Shown here in pieces: positions 49,613 to 57,211 of a DNA stretch of 64,000 nucleotides (its first letter is position 1; the number at the start of each line of letters is the position of its first letter). Position numbers and translations under genes: made by a program. This stretch comes from Pseudomonadota bacterium (GTDB lineage Bacteria; Pseudomonadota; Alphaproteobacteria; Sphingomonadales; Govanellaceae), in contig QEVO01000002.1 in the NCBI GenBank assembly GCA_003577275.1, forward strand, positions 372,001-436,000. Direction: 5' to 3'. The notes under the pieces are model-generated. The model searched no databases. It was not told the origin of the DNA and was given only the letters and a program-made list of their open reading frames with translations.

Positions 49613-51190
49613 ATGTCAGAGCACCCTTTAACAATGAGCCCGGCTCAAGCTGAGCTTAGTCGGCCAGGTACGCATTCCGCTCGCCGCATGGCCTATCGGC
49701 TGGCGACTCTAACGATTGCCGGCTCCCTGCTGCTCGGTTGCGGCGGCGAAAATATCCAAACCAGCGAGAAAACATATGACCTGGCGATCATGAACGGCCG
49801 GGTGATGGACCCCGAAACCGGCCTTGACGCGGTCAGGAATGTGGGGGTGTTGAATGGCGAGATCGTCAGCGTTTCGCAACAGCCCATCAAAGGCCGCAAG
49901 CTCATTGATGCAACGGGGCTTGTCGTGGCGCCTGGCTTTATTGACATGCATGCTCACGATCACAGCGACTTTACCCACCGCCTGCATGCCCAGGACGGCG
50001 TAACGACCGCCCTTGAGCTGGAAATCGGCGTCTATCCGGTGGATAAATGGTACAGTCGCAGAATCGGCAACTCAGCCATCAATTTCGGCGCTTCCGTATC
50101 CCATGGCTATGCCCGCGCCATCGCGTTCGGCATTGCGGAAGAAGGCAAGCTCACCGGCGAGACCCACCTTGATGATCAAGCCCTTGAGCACGATTTGGGG
50201 TGGAGAGGCAATAGCACGACGCCGGAACAGCGGCAGCAAATGAATGAGCTGATCCGGAACGGGTTGACAAAGGGCGGCATCGGCATCGGATACCATCTGG
50301 CTAACACGCCGGGGGCCGACCATGCCGAAATGATGCATTTTTATGAGTTTTCCGCCAAAGAAAAGGCACCGAACTTCGTGCATTACCGCTCCATCGGCCA
50401 GGTAACGCCGCTTGAGGGCGCCCGCGAAATCATCGAAGGGGCGCAAAAGACCGGGGCCGCCATCCACGTGGTCCATGTCAACAGCAGCGGTTTATGGCAG
50501 ACCCGTGAGGTGCTGGAGCTTTTAGAGAGCGGCCAAAAAAGAGGCCTTGATGTCTCGACCGAAGTCTATCCCTATACCGGGGCACACGCGAATCTGCACT
50601 CCCCCATCGCCAGCAAGGAAACACTTACCAGATTCAAATTAGAATATAGCGACTTGCAGCTTGTCTCCACCGGCGAACGGCTCACCGAGAAAACCTATGA
50701 CTATTACAAAAAGCATGACGCCACCGGCGAGCTTATTGCGCATGTCATGAAGCAGGAAAACATCGATCTGGCGGTTGAGCACCCGATAACCTCGATCGGC
50801 AGCGATGGCGGCGCCTATGTGGACGGAAAAGGCCATCCCAGGGGGGCTGGAACCTTCTCGCGCATTTTCCGCCAATATGTGCGCGAAAGACAGACGCTGA
50901 GTCTGATGGATGCGGTCAAGAAGGTCAGCTACATGCCGGCCAAAAGACTGGAAAATTTTGCTCCCGCCATGAAGCGGCGCGGCCGCATCCAGGAAGGCGC
51001 CATCGCCGACATTACCATTTTCGATGCCAACCAAATTGCGGACCAAGCAACCTTTTCCGATGGGGCGCTGCCGTCAAAGGGCATCGCATATGTCATCGTC
51101 AACGGTCAGGCGGTGGTCTCGGATTACAAATTCATCGAAGGAGTAAAGCCGGGTCAGCCTATTTATGGCAATAAGGCTGAACAGCCGTAG
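49613..51190 (+). CDS. D-aminoacylase-like amidohydrolase, lipoprotein
   Basis: A 525-residue amidohydrolase close to N-acyl-D-amino-acid deacylases. LATLTIAGSLLLGCGGE looks like a lipoprotein signal, preceded by an unusual ~25-residue extension if ATG 49613 (behind GGTGAGG) is used; the internal ATG at 49688 would give a standard signal. Metal ligands: VAPGFIDMHAHDHSDF (HxH), ELEIGVYPVDKW, the histidines in AAIHVVHVNSSGL and the aspartate in TSIGSDGGAYVDGKGHPRG. It should remove acyl groups from D-amino acids or cyclic amides at the cell envelope. Confidence 0.9.
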   Translation: MSEHPLTMSPAQAELSRPGTHSARRMAYRLATLTIAGSLLLGCGGENIQTSEKTYDLAIMNGRVMDPETGLDAVRNVGVLNGEIVSVSQQPIKGRKLIDATGLVVAPGFIDMHAHDHSDFTHRLHAQDGVTTALELEIGVYPVDKWYSRRIGNSAINFGASVSHGYARAIAFGIAEEGKLTGETHLDDQALEHDLGWRGNSTTPEQRQQMNELIRNGLTKGGIGIGYHLANTPGADHAEMMHFYEFSAKEKAPNFVHYRSIGQVTPLEGAREIIEGAQKTGAAIHVVHVNSSGLWQTREVLELLESGQKRGLDVSTEVYPYTGAHANLHSPIASKETLTRFKLEYSDLQLVSTGERLTEKTYDYYKKHDATGELIAHVMKQENIDLAVEHPITSIGSDGGAYVDGKGHPRGAGTFSRIFRQYVRERQTLSLMDAVKKVSYMPAKRLENFAPAMKRRGRIQEGAIADITIFDANQIADQATFSDGALPSKGIAYVIVNGQAVVSDYKFIEGVKPGQPIYGNKAEQP

Positions 51191-51342
51191 GGTACTCGAT
51201 GCGCTGGCGAAGCTGGCGCTGAGACTATTGAACTATTGGGCGGAAAGGCTTGGCGCCGTTGATTTAGAGCGGCCCTCGCCGATCCGCCCTTTCCTATTTT
51301 ATTGCCGTCGAGAGACGCCGCTATGCTATCACGCAGATAGAA

Positions 51343-51372
51343 AACCGGGCGGCGATACTCTGCTGCCCGGTT
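51343..51372. terminator. Hairpin between convergent genes
   Basis: aaccgggcggc and gctgcccggtt pair over 11 bp with one mismatch and an 8-base loop. Tail ttctcatt is weakly T-rich on the plus side; gttttctatc follows on the minus side. It lies between genes ending at 51190 (+) and 51435 (-). Confidence 0.6.
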
Positions 51373-51434
51373 CTCATTACCAACAGGAGGTTGGATTCTT
51401 TTTCGCAGACGGCTAAGATCTCGTCTAAAACTTC

Positions 51435-52898
51435 TTATTCGAAAATGATGTAGGGATCTTCCTTCAAGGGCGAGGCGTCAAGCTTACCGGTTTCATAGTA
51501 GGCAAGATAAATCTGCGCCAGCGCATCCGCCTGCAACCGCACATCCTGGTGGCCATAATCCTTCAGGGCAAGCAGTTGGCCGTTGGGAAGATAGGGCAGC
51601 AACTCGGTCTTGGCGAACTTGATGGGAGTCGCCACATCGATATCGCCGTTGACGAGGAGGGTCTGCGTCATATCCGTCACCGCGTGATTATACTCCGCTG
51701 GAGCAAATGTTACCGGCCATTTCTTTGATACGACTTGGTAAAAGGCATCCGCAGGCGATCCCATGGATTCGTTCGTTGTCGGGAAGGTGGACGCCATTCC
51801 GGCGTAACGGTAAGAATCGAGGCCGCCTTTCGCCATCAAATCGCCCCAGATCATCATCTTCATGCCGCCGAGCGCCCTTTTGCCGCCTTCGGCAAGAGGA
51901 GTCCAGTCGCCGTTCTCCGCAGCGATCGCCGCTTCAATAAAAAACCGCGTCATCTCACGATTGTAAAGCGTATGGAACAAGGCCATACGCGACACGCTGT
52001 CATCAATGTCCTTGGCATGTCCGTTGGTTCTTCCATTGATGGCGTAGAGAATGGTCTTTTTAAGGTTATTGGTTTTCGCAGCGCACTTTTCCTGCGCCGC
52101 GCACAACTCCGACAGCCTATCGAGAACCATGTCGTTCGTCTCAGCGCTGAAGACGAAATGCCCGGGCGGATTGACGCCGATCATGATGGAGCGGAAAATG
52201 CTGTCAGGATGACGCCGGGCATAATATTGCGCCACCCGGGTGCCATAGCTGATGCTCATGAGATTAATTTTATCGTATTTCAACGATGATCTGACGGTTT
52301 CAATATCCTCGATAACGTCAAAGATCGTATAGCGGGATAAATCAATACCGGCATTTTGATGCCGATCAGCGCAAGCCTTGAAGGCGTCCGCAAACTTTGC
52401 GAGATTCTCGTCAGACATCAGCTCCGGAACGTCGATATGCTCGTTTACTTCCGGGCACGTCAGCACAACCGATCCATCGGCGCCCCGATACCCTACATAG
52501 AAGACGTCATGTTTTTCCTCGAGAGCGGCAGTCGGCCTGATGGCGCCAAAATTTGATTCCCCCGGTCCGCCATTGAGCACAAAAACCGGCACGCCGGGAT
52601 TTTTATCAGCCGCTGGGATTTTTAGGACCGGCAGGCTCAACTTCCGCCCGTCGGGTTTGGCGCGGTCCTCCGGCACCACCAGCATGGCGCACTGCGCCTT
52701 GCCGGCGATCCGTTCGGGCAGCTTGTCTTCAGGGCAAGGGCCAAATTCCGACAGGCTATCGGCGTAGGCGTGCTGGGTCATGCCAAATAAGCCGGCCAAC
52801 AGCGTGCTCGCCAGGGCAAGACGGCGTAACGGCCGTATGGCGGGGGCCGTAAGGGGCCGTTTTGGGGTAAGCCGGTTCGTCTTATCGTTAGCCTTCAT
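51435..52898 (-). CDS. Exported alpha/beta-hydrolase peptidase (TAP-like, S33)
   Basis: A 487-residue exported protein with a signal peptide (ending near TQHAYADS). The alpha/beta-hydrolase core has VFVLNGGPGESNF (oxyanion hole), MSISYGTRVAQYYARRHP with the SxSxG nucleophile elbow, and a C-terminal TAP-like segment with TLLVNGDIDVATPIKFA and the catalytic His in LLALKDYGHQDVR. Relatives are tripeptidyl and prolyl aminopeptidases. It fits extracytoplasmic peptide breakdown beside receptor 2 and the deacylase. 52899-53172, upstream, carries no gene and no clear copy of the C5/G5 element. Confidence 0.9.
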   Translation of the reverse strand: MKANDKTNRLTPKRPLTAPAIRPLRRLALASTLLAGLFGMTQHAYADSLSEFGPCPEDKLPERIAGKAQCAMLVVPEDRAKPDGRKLSLPVLKIPAADKNPGVPVFVLNGGPGESNFGAIRPTAALEEKHDVFYVGYRGADGSVVLTCPEVNEHIDVPELMSDENLAKFADAFKACADRHQNAGIDLSRYTIFDVIEDIETVRSSLKYDKINLMSISYGTRVAQYYARRHPDSIFRSIMIGVNPPGHFVFSAETNDMVLDRLSELCAAQEKCAAKTNNLKKTILYAINGRTNGHAKDIDDSVSRMALFHTLYNREMTRFFIEAAIAAENGDWTPLAEGGKRALGGMKMMIWGDLMAKGGLDSYRYAGMASTFPTTNESMGSPADAFYQVVSKKWPVTFAPAEYNHAVTDMTQTLLVNGDIDVATPIKFAKTELLPYLPNGQLLALKDYGHQDVRLQADALAQIYLAYYETGKLDASPLKEDPYIIFE

Positions 52899-53172
52899 GA
52901 TCAGACCTTTCGCAGTATGGCTGCCCCGCCCTCTAATGGCAGGGTTGGTTCATGGATGAAACTAAAGTACCGCCTGCCCATCCCGGACTAGGTTTATGGC
53001 ATCTTGATAATCGCCGAGCGCACGCGCAAAACACCCCCCATTTGGCCGGGGCCTGATGACGTAAATGGGGAAAAATGAGGCTTCAGTCGCCAACCGCTGC
53101 TGCTTGACCCAGGCTCCATATTTGCTAGTAGTGTAGGTTAAGCGCAAGCAAACCCTCAATAAAACGGTCACA

Positions 53173-54000
53173 ATGAGCGGACAGGTTGAAAAAATCGCCG
53201 AGCAGATCCTGACCATTCTCGCCACCTATGGCCTGGATGTGGTGGCGGCCATCATTATTCTGATCCTCGGCTGGTGGTTCGCCCGCTGGGCCAAGCGCTT
53301 CCTTCACCGCCGGCTGTCGCGCACCGGCAAGATCGATTTGATGCTGGTGGGTTTTTTCTCCAGCTTCGTCAAATACGCCATCCTCACCTTCACGGTCATC
53401 GCCGTCCTAAGCCAGTTCGGCGTCCAGACCACCAGCCTGATCACCGTCTTGGGCGCCGCCGGCCTCGCCATCGGCTTGGCCTTGCAAGGAACCTTGAGCA
53501 ATGTGGCGGCCGGCGTGATGCTGCTGATTTTCCGGCCGTTCCGCGTCGGCGATTATGTGGAAGTGGCGGGTGTCGGCGGCGTGGTCAAGGACGTCAGCCT
53601 GTTCATTACCGAGATGTCCACCCCCGACAACATTCAGATCACCGTCCCCAACGGCCAGATCTGGGGCAACGTCATCCGCAACTTCACGGTCAACGATACC
53701 CGCCGCATCGACCTTGCGGTGGGCATTGGCTACGGCAGCCGTCTGCAGCATGCCTTCGACGCCATCCGCGCCACCATCGAAAGAGATCCCCGCATTCTAA
53801 AGGAGCCTGAGCCCTTGGCGGCGCTGTCGGGGCTGGGGGCAAGCTCGCTCGATTTGACCGTGCGGGCCTGGGTCAAGACGGCTGACTATTGGCCGGTGCG
53901 CTTCGATCTCCTCAGGGCCATCAAGGAAACCCTGGACGCCGAGGGCATAGAGATCCCCTACCCGCATCAGGTGGTGTTTGAGCGCCAGGCGGTCGAATAA
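53173..54000 (+). CDS. Small-conductance mechanosensitive channel (MscS family)
   Basis: A 275-residue channel with three membrane helices. The pore helix is LGAAGLAIGLALQGTLSNVA, followed by the conserved beta-domain FRPFRVGDYVEVAGVGG and VPNGQIWGNVIRNFTVNDTR, then the alpha/beta C-terminal domain with the IPYPHQVV end. It opens under membrane tension to release solutes on osmotic downshift. Canonical length and no fused domains. It lies just before the insertion element; the 136 bases between contain no clear gene, only a short ATG frame at 54078 behind GAGGAGGCAATC that the element interrupts. Confidence 0.95.
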   Translation: MSGQVEKIAEQILTILATYGLDVVAAIIILILGWWFARWAKRFLHRRLSRTGKIDLMLVGFFSSFVKYAILTFTVIAVLSQFGVQTTSLITVLGAAGLAIGLALQGTLSNVAAGVMLLIFRPFRVGDYVEVAGVGGVVKDVSLFITEMSTPDNIQITVPNGQIWGNVIRNFTVNDTRRIDLAVGIGYGSRLQHAFDAIRATIERDPRILKEPEPLAALSGLGASSLDLTVRAWVKTADYWPVRFDLLRAIKETLDAEGIEIPYPHQVVFERQAVE

Positions 54001-54128
54001 GCTTCTGCCTGGAATGTCTATATTCTTGTTTTGTTCTTGTTGGATTTCTCCCCCGATTCAAGACGAGGAGGCAATCATGGGACGCCCGGCTCCCCCGGCG
54101 GACGGCAGTGGCGCGATGTTATTCCTTC

Positions 54129-54136
54129 GATTATTG
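54129..54136. repeat. Target-site duplication, left copy
   Basis: gattattg here and at 56635-56642 flank the element directly. IS1-family elements duplicate 8-9 bp. The base before each copy is also c, which extends the match to nine if the inner boundary is shifted. Confidence 0.85.
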
Positions 54137-54155
54137 GATAGTGTCTCAGTTTGAA
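54137..54155. repeat. Left terminal inverted repeat
   Basis: gatagtgtctcagtttgaa, pairing with 56616-56634 at 17 of 19 positions. The transposase stop codon (54146-54148) lies within it. Confidence 0.88.
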
Positions 54156-55027
54156 TTTGCCTTTTTGTAGGGGCCGCGCTTTCCGGGCTTCTGGGCGCGG
54201 GCATCTATCAAGGCAACAATATCCTCCATGCTCCAAAGCCGGTCAGATACCCCCGCCGCCATGGCCGGGGTCATCTTAAGACTCTTGTGGATGCGGACAA
54301 AGTTATAGTGGACAAAGTACAGGGCCAGGGCATGGCAATGGTTATCCAGTTTCTTGGAAAAGCCATTGGTTAGCCGGGTAAAGCGCCGCATGGACATGCG
54401 CATGGTCAGGTTGTGACGCTCCACATGAGAGGTGGAGACGTGGGCAATGTCCGGGTTGCCTTCAACCCGCTGTTTTCGCGCCCCGATGCATTCCGCCGGG
54501 CTATAGCGGCCCTTGGCGTTTTCCGGGGCGGCTCCATAGAGCTTTACCAGTTGGGCATAGTCCACATCGCCGCCAAAGGCTCCCTCAACGGCTTCCAGGT
54601 AGGCTTTATGACCATCTGTGGTTAGCTGAACCCGGTTCGCCAGGCGGGCGCGCAGGTCATCCATGAACTCAATGGCGTATTCGGCATCACGCCCCCCGAC
54701 CATCCATGACAGGATCATCTTGTGGCCGCTATCCAGGGCGGTCCAGGTCCATACGTCCCCAGCTTCATCGGGGGCAGCCTTGGCCGCCTTCACGTTCTTT
54801 TGCTTGGCGTAGCAGAACGACCAGATTTCATCACACTGGACCTTGGAAGCCTTCACGTCCCGCACGGTGGCATCATGGAAGGCGGCGCAAGCATTGCCAG
54901 CGTCCACCAGCAGCTTTGTCACCGTGTTGATGGAAACGCCCGCCACACGGCTGATAGACCGCATGGAAGAGCCTTCCACCAACATGTTGAGGATTTGGAC
55001 GCGGGTAAGTAAGGGCAATTTGTTCAT
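54146..55027 (-). CDS. IS1-family DDE transposase
   Basis: A 293-residue transposase. N-terminal helix-turn-helix: [20 protein letters not shown]. The DDE residues appear in [36 protein letters not shown] and [40 protein letters not shown] is the usual IS1-type tail. It is one continuous frame, unlike classical IS1, which needs a frameshift; single-frame versions are common in alphaproteobacteria. All catalytic residues are present, so it may be active. Base composition is like the chromosome, unlike the cargo genes beside it. Confidence 0.92.
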   Translation of the reverse strand: MNKLPLLTRVQILNMLVEGSSMRSISRVAGVSINTVTKLLVDAGNACAAFHDATVRDVKASKVQCDEIWSFCYAKQKNVKAAKAAPDEAGDVWTWTALDSGHKMILSWMVGGRDAEYAIEFMDDLRARLANRVQLTTDGHKAYLEAVEGAFGGDVDYAQLVKLYGAAPENAKGRYSPAECIGARKQRVEGNPDIAHVSTSHVERHNLTMRMSMRRFTRLTNGFSKKLDNHCHALALYFVHYNFVRIHKSLKMTPAMAAGVSDRLWSMEDIVALIDARAQKPGKRGPYKKANSN

Positions 55028-55151
55028 GCCCCTATCATGTGAAATTATATGCTTAGCATCAAGAAATTTATTTCATTTTAAAAAGATTGGGTCGACTTTT
55101 TGTTAATGATTTGTCAGTATTTTTGTTGAAAAAATAAGGAAATTGACTTAT

Positions 55152-55664
55152 ATGTCAATAAGAGCTTTGGTAAGACAATTAGTTCTTCGGGGAAGGCTCA
55201 TTGACAGGCCATCTTCATTCACGAATTCCAAGGCAAGGAGAATGTTTGTAACGCCCGCAATTGACGCCATAGCAAAACACCCATTTCCGGAGACATCTGA
55301 TGGTATCCGACATGCGGAATTGGCCGCGTTTCTAGATGCGTTCTGCGAAATGAATGAAATCACTGTCAGTGAAAATCCAGACAGAAAGCCTAGGGACGTC
55401 ATGCTGGCTCGTGTCCACCCAGTGAAATATGAATTTTGGAGCCTCCGCATCACAGACCCAGAAAATACTCCCGGCATCCGCGTTTTGGGTGCGTTTTGTG
55501 CCAAAGACGAGTTTGTAGCGCTTCTATGGAACTATCGCGAACAAATGGATTTTGATGGTGAGGTAGATGAGCTTAGGGCCACTTGGAACGATTATTTTGG
55601 TGATTTATCCCCACTTTCTGGGAGTACATTAGATGAGTACATCAGCAACCACTACAGACAATAA
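55152..55664 (+). CDS. Cargo protein, HigB/Gp49-like candidate toxin
   Basis: A 170-residue protein without a recognised catalytic motif. Residues about 85-170 (HPVKYEFWSLRITDPENTPG, IRVLGAFCAKDEFVALLWNY, then SGSTLDEYISNHY) resemble phage Gp49/HigB-like RelE-fold proteins, in which a strand-rich core reads out 'LxxFxxxDxFVAL'. The gene for an XRE protein overlaps its 3' end by 32 bp, the toxin-first order of HigBA systems. Both are A+T-rich and inside the mobile element. I infer a toxin-antitoxin module; similarity is by eye only. The N-terminal ~80 residues are unexplained. Start is ATG 55152; a TTG nine bases earlier is possible. Confidence 0.7.
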   Translation: MSIRALVRQLVLRGRLIDRPSSFTNSKARRMFVTPAIDAIAKHPFPETSDGIRHAELAAFLDAFCEMNEITVSENPDRKPRDVMLARVHPVKYEFWSLRITDPENTPGIRVLGAFCAKDEFVALLWNYREQMDFDGEVDELRATWNDYFGDLSPLSGSTLDEYISNHYRQ

Positions 55665-56079
55665 AAGAACTCGTTTGGGTGAGATTCCAAGCGCTGAGTT
55701 TTCGTATATTTGTAGCCGAAATCAGCATCAGGCACACAATTTGCTTCTGCGTGCCATTAAGAACTCAGGGCTCTCTCAAAAACAAATATCACAACTAACG
55801 GGGATTGATGAGGCAGTACTTTCAAGGCTTCTTAGCCGTCCCCGTAACATAGAGCTGAACACACTCAGCAAGATTCTATACGCTGCATGCGGTGCTGCGT
55901 TGGGCCTGTCTCTTAGTTTTCCTAAGCAGCAAGCAGGATGGGTATTCAGATCAAATTCTCAGCAACAAGATAATTGGGAGAATAGGGTTACCGCAGATGT
56001 TGTGAAGCATATAAAACCAATTCCAAGTTACCTTACCACTGCGGGGCCCCAAAATATCGTGGAGTTGAGAAATGCCTGA
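55633..56079 (+). CDS. XRE-family helix-turn-helix cargo protein
   Basis: A 148-residue protein. The HTH spans about residues 37-80: LLRAIKNSGLSQKQISQLTG, IDEAVLSRLLSRPRNIEL. The remainder is a linker with polar residues and no known domain. CTGGGAG lies 8 nt before the ATG, which supports the start inside the preceding gene. Candidate antitoxin and autorepressor of the pair; alternatively a regulator of the element. It overlaps the next gene by 8 bp, so three genes appear cotranscribed. Confidence 0.82.
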   Translation: MSTSATTTDNKRTRLGEIPSAEFSYICSRNQHQAHNLLLRAIKNSGLSQKQISQLTGIDEAVLSRLLSRPRNIELNTLSKILYAACGAALGLSLSFPKQQAGWVFRSNSQQQDNWENRVTADVVKHIKPIPSYLTTAGPQNIVELRNA

Positions 56080-56332
56080 CGTTGAAACCTATACCTTCTC
56101 CCACAAGGAAATTACCGAAATACTCATAAAAGCATCCGGCGTTCACGAAGGAAAATGGATGCTTCAAATGAACTTCGGATTTTCGGCCGGAAATTTTGGG
56201 CCGGATGACAATAGCGTCTCACCGGGCTCTATTACTGTAGTGAATCAGATTGGCATTACGCGCGCGAAACCAGGTTCTCCCGGCTCGCTAGTGGCGGATG
56301 CTGCGGAGGTTAATCCCTCGCCTTCCACCTAA
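56072..56332 (+). CDS. Small cargo protein of unknown function
   Basis: An 86-residue protein starting inside the end of the XRE gene, behind GTGGAGTTGAGAA. It reads YTFSHKEITEILIKASGVHE then GKWMLQMNFGFSAGNFGPDD, with a C-terminal SLVADAAEVNPSP. The pattern suggests a helix followed by beta strands. No family is recognised. It is the third gene of the cargo operon. Its end overlaps the convergent small gene by 23 bp. Confidence 0.65.
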   Translation: MPDVETYTFSHKEITEILIKASGVHEGKWMLQMNFGFSAGNFGPDDNSVSPGSITVVNQIGITRAKPGSPGSLVADAAEVNPSPST

Positions 56333-56546
56333 CGTGCGCCGCCTTCTTCGCAATCTCCGCCCGCTTCTCTGGCGTCATGGCCTTGGCCCGCGCCTTGCCC
56401 CCTTTGCGTCCTAGGGCCACGGCGGCGGCATCCTTACCGTCATCGGTGGTTTTTTCCTTAACCTCGCCCGTGGCTATCCTGGCGACCATGACAGCCGCCC
56501 CGATAACATCGCCGGGTCTTTTCTCGCCTTTCGGTCCCTTGGGCAT
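56310..56546 (-). CDS. Small basic KGGKARA-type protein
   Basis: A 78-residue lysine/arginine-rich protein starting MPKGPKGEKRPGDVIGAAVM and containing AAVALGRKGGKARAKAMTPE, then KRAEIAKKAAHVRWKARD. Small proteins with this GGKARA...MTPE(K/R)RAEIA..AA..RW pattern are common in alphaproteobacteria and often sit beside insertion sequences; function is unknown and nucleic-acid binding is possible from charge. AGGAG precedes the ATG. It reads toward the cargo operon from the right end of the element and ends 69 bp short of the right inverted repeat on its 5' side. Confidence 0.75.
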   Translation of the reverse strand: MPKGPKGEKRPGDVIGAAVMVARIATGEVKEKTTDDGKDAAAVALGRKGGKARAKAMTPEKRAEIAKKAAHVRWKARD

Positions 56547-56615
56547 AGCTACTCCTGTACTGCTTGTCGGTAAGCATAGCACAGGACAGGCTGGAATGGC
56601 GAGGGGCGGTCAGAT

Positions 56616-56634
56616 TTCAAACTGAGCCACTACC
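56616..56634. repeat. Right terminal inverted repeat
   Basis: ttcaaactgagccactacc; its complement matches the left end at 17 of 19 positions. Confidence 0.88.
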
Positions 56635-56642
56635 GATTATTG
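56635..56642. repeat. Target-site duplication, right copy
   Basis: gattattg, identical to 54129-54136. Confidence 0.85.
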
Positions 56643-56708
56643 TCAAAGATTGATAATAATCTTCGCCTGTCTTATGTCTCCCAAACAGCTACCGTGGGTA
56701 GCCTGACC

Positions 56709-56962
56709 ATGACGCTTAACGTAAAGCTAACCCCTGTGTTGGAAGAAATGGCGCGCAAAAAGGTGGCGGGGGGCTTTACAACAACGCCAGCGAAGTCATC
56801 CGGGATGCTCTTCGCCTGATGGAAGCGCATGACCGGCTGCAATTGGCTCAGATGCAAGCCCTAAGACTATCAGCCTTGCAGGACGCCCTCCGCGAGGGAA
56901 TAGCGAGCGGGTCGGCTGGCGAACTCGATATAAAAAAGCGATCAAACGGCGTGGTCGTATAA
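56709..56962 (+). pseudogene. parD antitoxin gene, frameshifted
   Basis: Reading from ATG 56709 gives MTLNVKLTPVLEEMARKKVA and then goes out of frame at a run of six G (56768-56773). In the +2 frame from 56774 the ParD sequence resumes as LYNNASEVIRDALRLMEAHD and continues to TAA 56960-56962. One missing G in the run would explain it: adding one restores VAGGLYNNASEVIRDALRL, the typical ParD/CopG-type heart. Either a true inactivating deletion or a homopolymer sequencing error. Since the parE that follows is broken too, decay is more likely. Confidence 0.85.
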
Positions 56963-56987
56963 AATTAAAGCACCCACCCCGTTAAAT

Positions 56988-57158
56988 ATGGCCCGGGTCT
57001 TTAAGATAGCGCTGGCTGAGCGTGATCTTGAAGCCATATGGCCGCATATTGCCGCCGATGACCCCGCAGCAACGGATCGATGACTCGACGCTTTGATAGA
57101 AAAAGCACGCATACTCACCAAACAACCGCGCCTTGCACAGCGCCCGCGATGTGAATGA
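56988..57158 (+). pseudogene. parE toxin gene, nonsense-mutated remnant
   Basis: ATG 56988 gives MARVFKIALAERDLEAIWPH and IAADDPAATDR, the N-terminal half of a ParE/RelE-fold toxin, then TGA at 57081-57083. Past the stop the same frame continues LDALIEKARILTKQPRLAQR before another stop at 57156-57158, so a single substitution (for example TTG to TGA) created the first stop, and the C-terminal strands normally carrying catalytic or gyrase-binding residues are gone. Lies 25 bp after parD, the usual order. Confidence 0.82.
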
Positions 57159-57211
57159 CACTTTGTCCGATAGGTCGTGAGAACCGTTATTGACGGAATG
57201 GGAGTTGAAAC

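Larger units (their letters stand above)
54137..56634. mobile_element. IS1-family-like element with cargo genes, 2498 bp
   Basis: Ends are 19-bp inverted repeats, gatagtgtctcagtttgaa at the left and, reversed, ggtagtggctcagtttgaa at the right (17 of 19 equal), bounded by the 8-bp duplication gattattg. Inside are a complete DDE transposase on the minus strand and four other genes. A plain IS of this type needs only the transposase, so about 1.5 kb is cargo. The cargo 55150-56330 is clearly richer in A+T than the transposase and the chromosome, which points to a different origin. Intact transposase, near-identical ends and an unspoiled target duplication indicate a fairly recent insertion. Confidence 0.88.

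Noticed and set aside
53031..53053. Possible further C5/G5 operator upstream of the TAP-type peptidase
   Set aside because: The G arm is incomplete and the spacer does not match the other sites.
54078..54136. Short frame with good ribosome binding site (ATG 54078) interrupted by the insertion element
   Set aside because: When the element is removed the joined frame has about 40 codons and ends before parD, with no recognisable protein; too weak to call a gene.
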